A stretch of DNA of 64,000 bases from Brachypodium distachyon. Lineage: Eukaryota > Streptophyta > Magnoliopsida > Poales > Poaceae. The notes under the pieces are model-generated. The model saw only the letters and a program-made list of their open reading frames with translations, was not told the origin of the DNA and searched no databases. The position numbers and the translations under genes were made by a program. The stretch spans positions 19,799,501 through 19,863,500 of the forward strand of contig NC_016131.3 in NCBI RefSeq assembly GCF_000005505.3, written 5' to 3'. Shown piece by piece: positions 12,190-23,499 of the stretch (position 1 is the first letter of the stretch; each line of letters starts with the position of its first letter).

Positions 12190-14149
12190 CTCTTGAGGCA
12201 AGACTTCGCAAATAACCCAATACTTTCATTTTAGTGGGTTTGATGGTGTTTGAGACATGTGTGACCCACATGCAAGTGTCTACGGATAAAACCGATAGGT
12301 ATGCTTTTTTCTGAAAACATGTCTCAGAAGTGATGGTTTTCTGATAAAATTAGCATTAACATGTGGTTCCGTGAAAGCTTAGCCCAAAGTATGTGGTATT
12401 GTGGAATTTACTATTTTATTATCTTGACCCAAGTAGCCACGGGATTTAATCAACAATTAGCCGGTACCGTGTCACGTAGCCTTTTTACTACTCATATTTA
12501 CGGGTACTATCAGTGTATAAAAGCCGTTGGATTGAAGGGAGGGGACAATCAATATTAATTTAGGTGTCCCCTAAAAGAGCTCATAATTGAGTATCTCTTT
12601 CTCAGAATGGCAGCAATGGTAAAGAAGCAGATGGCGGAGGGACAGTTCGCCATGGCGCGTTCGACGTGGATCGATCTACTAGATTTTATCGACTACCAAA
12701 CTGATAGTGTCGTAAGTGTTTACTAATTACACACTTTTGCACGATACATTTTGTATATTCCAGCTGTGAATAACAGGTTTTGCATATATTTACTAGGTTC
12801 CTCTCAGGATAAAATATTAACACTACCCATCACAAATTGATCAGTGATTGGCATGACCTTTTGCAGAATGTGGAGAATTTCTTGCTTGATACCAGCATGA
12901 ACCCACTGTTGGCAAGATCTTTGTCGCTGAGAAGCACCCAATCGATGAGCCAGACGGCCTCCAACAGCCTCAACGAATCATGAACGGGATAATTAAGAAA
13001 AAGTTCAAGATCATCCCCAAGGACCTCATGTGAGTGTCGTCTCTTTTTATATACGTAAATACTAAACCATAAAGGAGCGTATAGCGCCAGTCTCGGGATG
13101 CTTAATACGGAGTATGTCTCACACATACAAATGGGTCTGGTGCGGTAACATACACAGCCAATCACCTTTGTAGATTTTAATATTACAGAGAGCACCAAAA
13201 CACAAACATGTAAGCAGAGCGAGAGAAATCACCTTTGTGGAAACTGCAATAATCAGATCTTAGATTGTCCCTTTAAGGAGCAACCTGACTGAAAGCTATC
13301 TGGATGAAACTCGCAGACTGACAGCTCCATGTGAATTATTATAGCCATGCCCGTTTCAAGCCTATTCAGACAGAGACAAACTCATAAAATCGGTAAAACT
13401 TCACCATAAACATAATCCTGAAGCTTCATCTCCACGTATCAAAGATCCACGTTTCTTTTGTAAATATAGGAAACCAATAAGTCAGGGATTAATGATAGAG
13501 AACTTTTTTAGGACCGATCCATTTCAGCATCTTAAGATTCACTGAGTTTGCTTTCTACTAAGTAGAGTACCATTAGTAGCTTTTGCAGCAGTTTTCTCAC
13601 AAATTTAAAAAATAATTGCAGGATTAAAATTGTAATTCATGTACGTTACCAGCAATTATTATTATTTTCCGAAATGGAATGTTACGAAGATATATAACAT
13701 TGGTAGTAAACGAAGCTTTGGTATCAAGATAGTTTCCTACCTGGCATGTCAGTTTCATTCATAGAGTCTGCTCTAAAGAAGCCACTTTCAGTGGATCACA
13801 GACTTGTCAAATATGCTAAACAAAGAAGCATCATTTTGTCATTTAAACTGACTCTGCTTGATGCTCGCCAGTTGTAACGAGAAATACATAAACAAAATAG
13901 TAGTGTAAAAATACATCTCAAGCATAGAATTGCTCTTGAAGATTTATGCAGACACTCATAGCATAGATTAAATCTGGTGACTATCGAAGTGACAAAGCTC
14001 AAAAGGCACATTTCAATTAAGTATTGCAATTTCACTTAAACTGCAGCTGGCAAGAAGTGTCACTTGAGGCCGACGAGGCGCTGGCTCAGACATTCATGAA
14101 GCCAGCAATAAACGAGGCAAGTAAACTAATATATAGCTCTTAACTGATA

Positions 14150-14369
14150 CTCCCGCGTTCCTAAAAGTAATATGTTCTATTTTTGTCATAATTCAAATTT
14201 GACCAAGTTTATAGAAAAATCTATCAACCCTTCATCTTCAAAATAGTTTTACTAAATCCGTTAGATATATATCTTCACAGTACACTTATTTGATATTGCA
14301 AATACCAGTATATTTTTCTATAGATTTGGTCAAGCTTGACGAATTTTGTCTTAGATACAAAGGGGGTAG
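14150..14369. mobile_element. Stowaway-type MITE in an SCPL pseudogene intron
   Basis: The left end CTCCCGCGTTCCTAAAAGTA pairs with the right end ...TTAGATACAAAGGGGGTAG. TA dinucleotides flank both sides (14148-14149 and 14370-14371). Internal arms are also complementary (TTTGACCAAGTTTATAGAAAA against TTTTCTATAGATTTGGTCAAG). Confidence 0.75.
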
Positions 14370-15072
14370 TATAATTTTTTGATCCCGATGGAATTTGTGG
14401 CATTTGATACGTACAGGTTGATGAACTGATATCATACGGTGTGAATGTTACCGTGTACAATGGACAGGTGGGTAGCAAATACTACTTGTTGACTACTCAG
14501 CTTTTATTACTTTGAATTCTTAGAGAAGGTTAGGTTTAATATGTATGCATATTCAACTAAAAGGGTATGCTTTGTCGTCTGAATTTTGTTCATTTTCTGA
14601 GTACTGCATATTTATATTTTTCTCTCCGAAGCTCGATGTGATCTGCTCGACGATCGGCGTGGAAGCATGGGTGAAGAATCTCAAGCAAGGCATCTTTGTC
14701 TGCCCAGTTTGTGTATAATTCAAACGTAGATGCCTCCGAATTTCTGACCGGATCATGCTTTCAGATGGGATGGCCTGACGAACTTCTTGCGCGTGCCAAG
14801 GCAGCCTCTGTATCACTGCGAGTCTTCCATACACTGTTCCAGCGCAATAAAGGCCTACGTCAGATCATACGAGAACTTGCACTTCTACTGGATCCTCGGA
14901 GCAGGACTCATGGTAAGCTCAATATGTAACATGTCAATATTGGATTTATTGACTTTGTGCCAAAGATGAGCGCTTACTTGAGTTTTGGATGCGTTCTCTA
15001 CAGGTGCCTGCTGACCAGCCTGATGTTGCGTTAAGAATGATCAGTAGCATTACTCAGTCACCGGGCAGTTAG

Positions 15073-17720
15073 AAAGATTTCCTATATAATATATGTATGG
15101 ACATTGAGTATGGCTACCAATGTTATACTTTCGTAAATGTAGCTTGGATTGATGCGAGAACAGCCGTAATTCAGAGGTACCAGGGGGACTCGCGCGCGTT
15201 GCCGCGCCGTTAAAACGAAATCGTTTTCTAATTATCTGGCCATTTAGCATCAAGGTTAGGTGGGTTTGATTCTGCGTTCATGTTGTATTTCTGTAATGTT
15301 TGGGTGGCATGTGGACTCGACAATCTAGCTCTTTGAGCGACGTAAAGTCACTTCGTTCATTCTAATATGAACAGTCTGTGTTGTCCTCTCATGAAGCTAT
15401 ATTGAAGGCTCGCGGTGAGTACAAGGGTAATTCAGCAGCCGTTGGCACTTTATGTTGATGAATCGAGACGTCGCTGCTCGTTGTTACCGCGTGGTAGTTA
15501 AGGTTGGTTGCTGGTTGTCGTGTCGGCGACCATGTATCAACTTCTAGATCTGGCTTACATTCAACTCTGGGTGCATGGCTGTACGCCTGACCGCCACCTC
15601 CCGCTGTTCTTCCAGTTCCAGCCACAGGACTGCCAGTCGTGGCGGTCAGGGTTGAAGCTCCGCGACGCCACGATGATTCGGTTGAGGGGTGGCACGCTGG
15701 CGTGGACGGCGGTACACCAACAACGAAATCAACCTGTGAGCACTCCTACAACGCGAGTCCATTGGAACTGAAAGTTCACCTCTCCAACTTACTATAGTTT
15801 TCCGAATTTTTAGAAATTTTGAACTATAATGTTTGAGTTTGCACACTCGCGAGTCTCCGACGTTGCGGCGCCCTCGTCGTTGGCAGAGAGATCAGGGGAA
15901 AGGAAACCGCCTATGCTCTTCCTTTGATCGATCTGGTGCGGCACCTCTCCTCCAGTGGGACGGACTATAATTTGGATGTGGCGGATTGAACAGTCATATG
16001 CATCGAGTTTAAAATGGAAAAAAGTACAAAGCTAACCAGTAAAATGGAACGAGTAAAATTTGTTTTAAATCTTAAACTTGTAGAGTCCGATCGAAGTCAA
16101 ACCTTCGCCTCTTAATTTCTAAAATCAGCACCCTGACCTTACCGTCCTCGATCGTCGGTGAGCTGAAGAACTACAAATAGGAATTGTCGATGAAGCCTCG
16201 GATCGTTGACTGACTATTGTCAATAAAGTCTATTTGAAATCTTGAACTTGTGGAGCCGGTCGAAATCGAACATTCACCTCCTAATTCCTAAAATTGGCAC
16301 CCTGGCCTTAATATACCCAATCATCAATGAACTTAAGAACATATACAGATAGTGATTGGTAGCATGACCACGGTCAAGCATGTGATCGTTGACTTGTCAG
16401 GTGGATTTTGTGTAGTTACAAGATTGCCGCTTTATGATGGTTTGAACTTCTGATTAATTCGATTAGTTTAATTGCACACAATGACTCGTATTCCAGTTGA
16501 AATCTAGGTCGTCACGACTAATCATGGACCCAACCAAATGTTGAATGTGAGATTTTGTTTTCCAACACTACTGATTTGAATAGCCACTACGATTTTCTAA
16601 CCAATGGGGCCTTTCACAACGAGCGTGACAATATGAGCTAGGGTCAGCCAATGTTATTAGGCTTGACCAGCAGATTAGAGTTGCTTGATTGGAAGCGGTG
16701 ATTGATTTTGAAGTGCTCCGGGCTTGCGTGAGCGTGACTTCCAGCAGCCTCTCAGGCGGGACAGCACACGCGACGCGGCCAGGTGGGGGACGATCGATGC
16801 CGCGTCCATTACGCGATATCCATGGATGGAAGCGGCGACGATCTCGGCAAGAGGGGGTGCTAACCGGACCGCGAATGGTGGTGACTCGACGATTTGTTGA
16901 ATTTGACCGTCCCAACGAGTTCCCAAAGTTATTGTAACTTGTACTGTACGTACGTAGCGGCACGCCGGCAGCCTGGCACGTGTATACGTCGTGACAAAGG
17001 AGTAGGCCGTAAAGTATGCGAGAAACCTCTCTCGTCGCGCTCGTCCTCGACTTCCTTGAGCCCTACTACTACTACTCCTCGACTTGTTTTTACGTGAGTG
17101 CATCATGCGCCCGTGTCGGGAGCTGGGGCTGCATAAAAGGACCGTCCACATGTTTAATCGCACGGAATGGGAGCAAGGGGGTCAATTTTAACCGTACGTG
17201 CGTCAAGATGGAGCCTCTCATACTCTTTGCATAAGTAATTACCCATCCCTGTGACCACGGATCTTCTCGATGCCGTACTTCACGCCCACATACACACCAG
17301 CAACAGTGCCTGAATTAAATCAATTGACCGCAGATGAATTAATTAGTTGACAGAAATCAGTTGTGGGCCGGTGGATGAATTACCCCAGACCCCAGTGCAC
17401 CTTCCTTGCACATCTTCTTCAGCTGTATATATACAAACAAAATTCAGCAAGGCTTTCAGTACTAAGTACAGGGAATCGATCGATTACAGTTCTTTATTAC
17501 GTGAAGCAAAGTAGTAGAATTATTCTTTATTACATGATGCAAGGCCAACCGAGGCCATAATGAAATTGATGTGATAAATTGTCACGCCTCCTGAGTCCGA
17601 GTATTGAGAAGAAAAAATAAATAAGTTGTAATTGTAACGGATGCGCGATCGAGTGCATTCCTACGGTGCTTGCGACCTTGGCAAACACTATGGGTAGCCA
17701 TCATACATTGTTGCATACCT
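15073..17720. other. Intergenic DNA with one direct duplication, otherwise featureless
   Basis: No gene was recognised. The only structure I can support is the direct duplication at about 16062-16400. Short open frames around 15.5 kb and 16.7-17.1 kb show no family motif. Confidence 0.6.
16062..16400. repeat. Direct duplication of a ~165-bp unit
   Basis: Both copies contain AATCTTRAACTTGT, TCGAARTC, CCTCYTAATTYCTAAAAT and GCACCCTGRCCTTA in the same order. The second copy begins near 16228. It resembles dispersed grass repeats of unknown class. Confidence 0.65.
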
Positions 17721-17736
17721 CGCTAATCTGACCCGG

Positions 17737-20700
17737 ATGGGTTCTATGGGCCGTGGCCCAACAGCAGAGGAGAGGCAGATTATGTCACAAATTAATTTGG
17801 TCCTGGGGCAGGAAGAGACGTGGATTCGGCAACGATCCAGGGTCCAATGGTTGAAGGCGGGTGATAGAAACTCGTCATATTTTCACGCCCAGGCAGCCCA
17901 GAGGAAGAGGACGAATAGGATTTCAATGTTGCAGCGTGATGATGGCTCGACATGTGAAGATATTGCCGAGGTGCATGCGGAAGTGCAGCAGTTCTTCCAG
18001 ACTCTGTATACTTCGCAAGGTGCTCCTAATATGGATGCTTTGTTACATTTTGTTCAAGAGGAGGGACGGCAGGCCATGGATAAACCTTTCACTGCTCAGG
18101 AGGTTGAATTTGCTCTATTTCAGATGGCGCCATCCAAAGCTCCTGGTGTCGATGGTTTTAATGCGGGTTTCTTCCAACGTCATTGGGATTTGGTGAAACC
18201 AGTGTTGGTTCCGGCAGTGTTAGAATTTTTGAATGGAGGCGACTTGCCGGATGAGATCAATGACACTGTGATTGTCTTGATCCCGAAGGTTCGGAATCCT
18301 CGGCACATTAAACAGTACCGGCCTATCTCACTTTGCACAGTCATTTATAAAATCTGCACCAAGGCAGTGGCGATCCGGGTCAGGCCGGTGTTGGAGGATT
18401 GTATCAGCCAGGAGCAGAGTGCGTTTGTACCTGGGCGGTTAATTACCGACAATGCCCTCGTGGCTTTCGAATGCATCCACACAATGAAACGGAGAAAGAA
18501 AGCAAAAAAAGGCAAATGTGCGGTCAAACTTGATATGATGAAGGCTTATGATTGGGTGGAATAGCCGTTTGTTGAGGCAATTATGTTAAAGTTGGGCTTC
18601 TCGGAGAGGATTGTCAAGTTGATTATGCAGTGTGTCTCCACTGCCCGGTTTTCGGTCAAAGTCAACGACGAATTACTTCCTCATTTTTTCCCTTCCCGAG
18701 GAATTCGACAGGGAGACCCGATATCCCCGTAGTTGTTTCTTATGTGCGCAGAGGGACTTACTGCACTACTCAATAATTATACTGGTGGTTTTGTTGATCG
18801 TGGGATCCGGGTGTGCAATCGCGCGCCATGGATTACTCATTTGCTTTTTGCAGATGATTGATGCATCGATTGAAGGAGCAAGCTGTTTAAACCATATTCT
18901 TCATATGTATAATGAAGCTTCAGGACAGCTTGTTAATAGGGAGAAGAGCAGTGTCTTTTTCTGCCCTGGGATATCGGACGCTACGAGGACTCTTGTGAGA
19001 GGTGAACTTAATATTCCTGTGGAGGCTATTAATGAGAAATACTTGGGTTTGCCTACTGCTGTAGGGAAGCTGACAAATGAGTCCTTTGATTATATTGCGG
19101 ATCATGTTCGAAGTAAGGTCAATGGTTGGGCGGAGAAGAAACTTTCTTATGCGGGAAAGGAAGTGCTTATTAAAGCAGTGATTCAGGCGATGCCCACCTA
19201 CAGTATGAGTTGTTTCTTGCTGTCAAAAGGTACATGCCAAAAGCTAACATCAATTGCATCCAACTTCTGGTGGAGTGGCTCGTTGGACAGAAGGTCCATG
19301 CATTGGCTAGCTTGGGAGAAATTAGCAAAACCTAAGTGTGGCGGAGGTATGGGATTCTGAGATTTGCATTTGTTTAATCTGGCATTACTTGGAAAACAAG
19401 GGTGGCGGCTGCTAGCGACGCCTGATTCTCTTTGTGCGCGAGTTCTACAAGGCAGATATTTTCACAATACTGATTTTATGTCGGCGGTTGCGCCCAGAAC
19501 AGCCTCGAAGACTTGGTGCGCGATTTTAGCTGGCCGGCAAACGTTGGAATCGGGCTTAATTAAGAGAGTTGGTGATGGACAGTCTGTGTCGATTTGGGAT
19601 GATAGATGGATTCCTGGTTCTATCTCAATGAAGCCGATTGGAAGATTACAAGACAATGATATTCAGCTTGTTAGCGAGTTGGTTGAGCCAATCTCGTTCC
19701 ACTGGGATGAACCGAAAATTCGTGCCAACTTCCTGCCACCTGATGTTGATCTGATCTTGCAAATTCCATTGAGGCTGAGTGCAGGAGACGATTGACTGGC
19801 TTGGCGGGGGGAGAAGTCGGGCGTTTATTCTGTACGATCAGCGTATTGAAACCTTGTGGCTGATCGGGACAGAAACGAGAATGCACTGAGTGGTGCGGCA
19901 TCAATGTCGACGGCTGGTAATCAAAAGATGTGGCAGATTTTGTGGAAGATGGATGTGTTACCAAGGGTACGGGTCTTCTGGTGGCGAGTGTTGCGAGGTA
20001 TCTTACCCGACTATGCAACGCTCGTCCGACGGCATGTCAGAGTTTTAAGTACGGTGTGTAAATCCTCTTCAGAAACATTGCTTCATGCGATGTTGGAATG
20101 CGCCCATGCAAGGCCGTTCTGGACGGTGGCGAAAAATATTCTTCACATACAGGTGCCGCGTCTACATCCGGATACTTGGGCTGCGGATATTATGAGTCTT
20201 CCAGAATTTGATCGGGGAAGAAGGGAGGTGATAATCTCCATTATGGCAGCGATATGGAATTCTCGGAATCGTTGGGCTCATGATGATAGTGGCTTTGATG
20301 CGATCAAGTCTATTGATTCTATCATGGAGACACTTGCGGTACTGGAAAGGAAACATGCTGTCTCAACGGAAGCAACCACGGCCGGCTTGTACTTGGCATG
20401 GGCCGCCGGCGAGCGTTGTTAAAATTAACTCAGATGGTGCATCTTCTATATCTAAGTAGAAGAAACCCAGTACTTGATTTCTCTCAACATGCAAGCATGC
20501 CACATCATCATGTCATTAATATGTTCACACCAATTTAGTGAGAAACTCATATTTTTTGCACATGCATGCTATTTTTTATCAAGCTATCCTCACTAAGCAA
20601 AGAATCTATCATACAATTTCATATATAGTTTTAGTTTTGAATACTCTTCCGTTGCTACTTAATTTCACTCACGTATGCTAACTAAAAATTTTCGCAACAA

Positions 20701-20990
20701 CGTGCGGGGCACCATCTAGTTCCATGAAAGTGAAGGACGGGCGGCGACTGGTGTGGTGGCCCGTGATATTGATGGCTTCGTTGCAGCTCGGAGCCGTGTT
20801 TATCAGGGAATTGTTGATCCTCTTATTATTGAGTCCCTTGCTTTACGTGATGCTTGTTGCTTCGTCAGAGAAAGAGGTTTTGTTCAAGTCATCCTGGAGA
20901 CGGACTGTGCAGACCTGGTACGCCTTTGGAGAGAGCGTGGAACACATCGAGCAGTTATTGCTCCCATCCTTAATGAAATTGATGAGTTGA
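17737..20990 (+). pseudogene. LINE ORF2 pseudogene (reverse transcriptase, zf-RVT, RNase H)
   Basis: This is the protein-coding part of the LINE, in pieces. RT palm and fingers run at 17737-18860, RT thumb and connection at 18860-19795, the zinc-binding RT-associated domain at 19856-20422, and RNase H at 20410-20441 continuing at 20720-20990. The intact element would have made an enzyme that nicks DNA and reverse-transcribes its own RNA. The endonuclease domain is absent because the 5' end is truncated. Cys residues of the zf-RVT finger are partly lost (VCKSSSETLLH where Cys-rich sequence is expected). Confidence 0.88.
20442..20719 (+). mobile_element. 278-bp non-autonomous Helitron inserted in the LINE RNase H domain
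   Basis: The insert begins TCTTCTATATCTAAGTAGAAG and ends GTGCGGGGCACCATCTAG. It lies between A (20441) and T (20720), as expected for Helitron insertion between A and T with no target duplication. A short GTGC-GGG-GCAC hairpin precedes the CTAG terminus. Removing exactly 20442-20719 restores an open RNase H frame across the site (INSDGA followed by FHESEG). It encodes nothing, so it must have moved in trans. Confidence 0.82.
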
Positions 20991-21186
20991 GTTAGTTTTT
21001 TGCTAGTTGTGAAGTGTCTTTTGTTAGGCGTGAGGCCAATGCTGCAGCACATGAGTGCGCTCGCTTCGCTGCTAGCAGTGGTGTGTCTTTAGTTTGGGAT
21101 GAGTTAGTCTCTAGTTTTCTTACTCAGAGAGTGATTGTAAGCAAGTTATGACAGGTTAATAAAGTTGTGTGTTTGCCCTAAAAAAG

Positions 21187-23499
21187 ACTGAGTTTGGTTC
21201 TTTGAGCAAAATCTAATTACTGAGCGTCATTTACCAAACACAAGTTGTTCTTTAGTAGTATGGCCCAACAATCTCCCATGTGTAAATTACACTGAACAGA
21301 GGGGGTTCCCTCCTTTTCCAAAAGAAAATATGTCTAAACTGAAGTCAATAAGTTTTAAAGCTCATATCAGCCACAATTGACATATGCACCTGTCAAATTG
21401 CTGGTCAAAATAAGAGATAATGCATGTGAAGTCATATTTTTATTGGTGAGGTGTCAATTTAGTCCTATATTTATGAAACCACATATTTGGATTCTAATTT
21501 TTCTTATACCACTCACGCGAGGTCATAATCTGGTTTGGGGCCCCATATCTGGTTTCTGCCGCCACGTAGACAATATTTTTAAAAAAAAAGTCCCCTAAAA
21601 AATGGCTACCTGGAAGCTCTAGCCGGGGGCTCAGTGGAAACCAGATTGGCCGCTCATGCTCTGGCAGTGCTCACCTCAACTATGGCAGCGAGGCCAATGC
21701 CAGCCAGGTCTGCTCTATCCCTCCTGCAGTCCTGTCTGATACGGCAACATCGGCAAGTCCACTGCACTGAATCCACTTCCTTGCACGTTCAACAGGGACT
21801 CAGGGAGCCAATCTGATTAGCCATCAACCTGCAGGCGGCGGGAGCAAACGATTCGGCGGCACGGCTGACAGTCGCAGGCCTCCGAGAACTCCGACCCTAG
21901 CATCCTAGGCTGCCCTCCCCCGGCGACCTCGAAGAGTCCGGCCAAGTGCCTGGCCACTGCCTGTCTGCCGCCGCCTGAAAGAAGCGCAACACCATAGCAT
22001 TTATCTCTCAAAATAACTTCCTGAACTCTTATAGTAACCATTGTGCTATTGGAACATTGTAGCACCATAGAACCATTATGCTGTCGGACAGGATGCAAAC
22101 CTTTATAAACTGCCATATGATTTATTTATTTCTCCTGGAACATACTTGGGCTCCTTATGCATTTTAGAAAAAAAATACCCTTTACACGTAGAAAAAAGTA
22201 CTTCGGCTCCTTATACAGAAGACATACTTTGTATTCCTCTCTTCATAAATTCTTGACTCAAATTTACCAAATATGAATGTATCTATTTCTAAAAAACGTC
22301 CAGATACATGTAATATTTTGACAACAATTTAGGATCGGAGGGAATAATTTTTAGTTAATTATGTAGTTTTACCTTGATTTGCTGGCCTCCCCAGCTGTCG
22401 TCAGTGCTTTGTTGTTCACAGCGGCATATGCCCATTCTCATGGCACCGGAGCCACGCAGCTCGGCAACTAATTGGTTCATTACTCAAATATAAATGTTGC
22501 AAGAAGTACTTAACATATATTATAAATGTAGCGAGTCATGATAACGAAAAAATAGAAAATATCCCATTATTATTCCTCAATTAGATCAAACATTATGCAT
22601 TTACGGAGTTGCGTTACTGCAGAGAAAATATGCACCTCTCAAGGAACTTGCTTGTTCTTAAATTACCATCCAAAGTGTTTAAATCTATAGTTTTGTTTCC
22701 GGTCACTGCAACCAAGAGGCCCAGAAACTTCCCCTATTTTAGACATAATCAATTGTGATGTACATTGAGCTGTGAAAGATGTTTCCTATTTACCATTCCC
22801 AATAAATTAAACAAAGGATCGAGATATTTGAAAACCAGAAAGGTTTGCTAATAGTACAAATTTGTGCCCAACTAAAAGCCTAGATTTCTAAAAGGTAACA
22901 TCGAATGGCAGAATGATGTGACTTTCTTCTCACTCAAGTACACATTCAGATAATTCGGGATATTTGACGAGAAAACGATATTGACCTACAATTTTATTGT
23001 GAACATAACTTCGTCCTAAATATCAATCAGGAAAAGACAGTCATACTGAACTACCTCTGATCTTTGAATGCAACATCAACATCATTAAGATTTAGATCTG
23101 CATTTTTGCTCAAAATGTGGTGATTATAGTTTTTTTTAAATCATCCATCTTCCAAGATTTCTTCAATTGATATAACATGTGCTCCTTGTTTTCTCTAAGA
23201 ATTCTAAGTAAAAGTCGTTGAGGGGTCACGAGTAGTATTTGCTACTCGCATGTATGTTGTATACTGTCATCAACCCGAGCATGCAACACCGAGTGTATCA
23301 AATGCTACAAATCCCATCACAGACAAAGAAATTAGATCATGTCGAGAAATAAATATATTTGCTTGCCTCGTAATAGCTGGTCATGAAGGTGTTAGCCAAT
23401 GGGTCGTAAACCTGAATCAACATCTCTTGCCAACTGCAGTTTGATTAAATTTGCAATATTTCAAGTATAGCAATTTTTTGGACAAGAAAGAGATCAATT
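21187..23499. other. Intergenic DNA, one short Stowaway-like MITE
   Basis: No gene was recognised. The stretch 21640-21990 is GC-richer but lacks a convincing frame. The remainder is AT-rich. Confidence 0.6.
22234..22344. mobile_element. Stowaway-type MITE (111 bp)
   Basis: The left end TTCCTCTCTTCATAAATTCTTG pairs loosely with the right end CAATTTAGGATCGGAGGGAA. TA flanks it on both sides. The centre shows the usual Stowaway pattern (GTATCTATTTCTAAAA...). Confidence 0.6.

Larger units (their letters stand above)
9774..15072 (+). pseudogene. SCPL51-like serine carboxypeptidase pseudogene, catalytic Ser and His both replaced
   Basis: Exon remnants in order are 9774-9877 (signal peptide, then EQWGYVQVRDS), 9956-10047 (MFWWYLKSP..WPTILWLQGG), 10120-10227 (GVGRGNFLEIGPLD), 10366-~10605, 12606-12711, 12867-13029, 14047-14116, 14417-14467, 14632-14684, 14764-14912 and 15004-15072. 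The family is the S10 carboxypeptidase fold of the secretory pathway. The nucleophile motif GESYGG reads GEFYGG (TTC at 10521-10523). The catalytic His of GAGH reads GAGL (CTC at 14907-14909). The Asp in LDVICST is kept. A 1-nt loss near 10366-10376 and another near 12974-12979 break the frame. The block usually encoding VIGDSWISPDDF is missing after ~10605, where repeated DNA follows. The first exon junction also does not restore frame. Two introns begin GC instead of GT (14117 and 14685). An enzymatically active product is very unlikely. Confidence 0.88.
17725..21186 (+). mobile_element. 5'-truncated, decayed LINE (non-LTR retrotransposon), reverse transcriptase to RNase H
   Basis: The coding remnant starts near the RT N-terminus (WIRQRSRVQWLKAGDRNSSYFH) and runs through RT motifs: KAPGVDGFNAGFF, YRPISLCTVIYKI, QSAFVPGRLITDN, GIRQGDPISP and FADD. 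A zf-RVT region (VFWWRVLRGILP, LHAMLECAHARPFW) and a C-terminal RNase H (INSDGA, ETDCADLVRLW, REANAAAH) follow. The frame is broken by stops at 18562, 18730, 18859, 19358, 19793 and 19847. Frame changes fall near 18859 (a short deletion after FADD) and near 20400. The 3' end is ...GGTTAATAAAGTTGTGTGTTTGCCCTAAAAAA. No target duplication was recognised. Confidence 0.9.

Noticed and set aside
13796..14035. 79-residue minus-strand frame within the SCPL pseudogene intron
   Set aside because: It has no recognised motif and AT-rich hydrophobic composition expected from random intron sequence.
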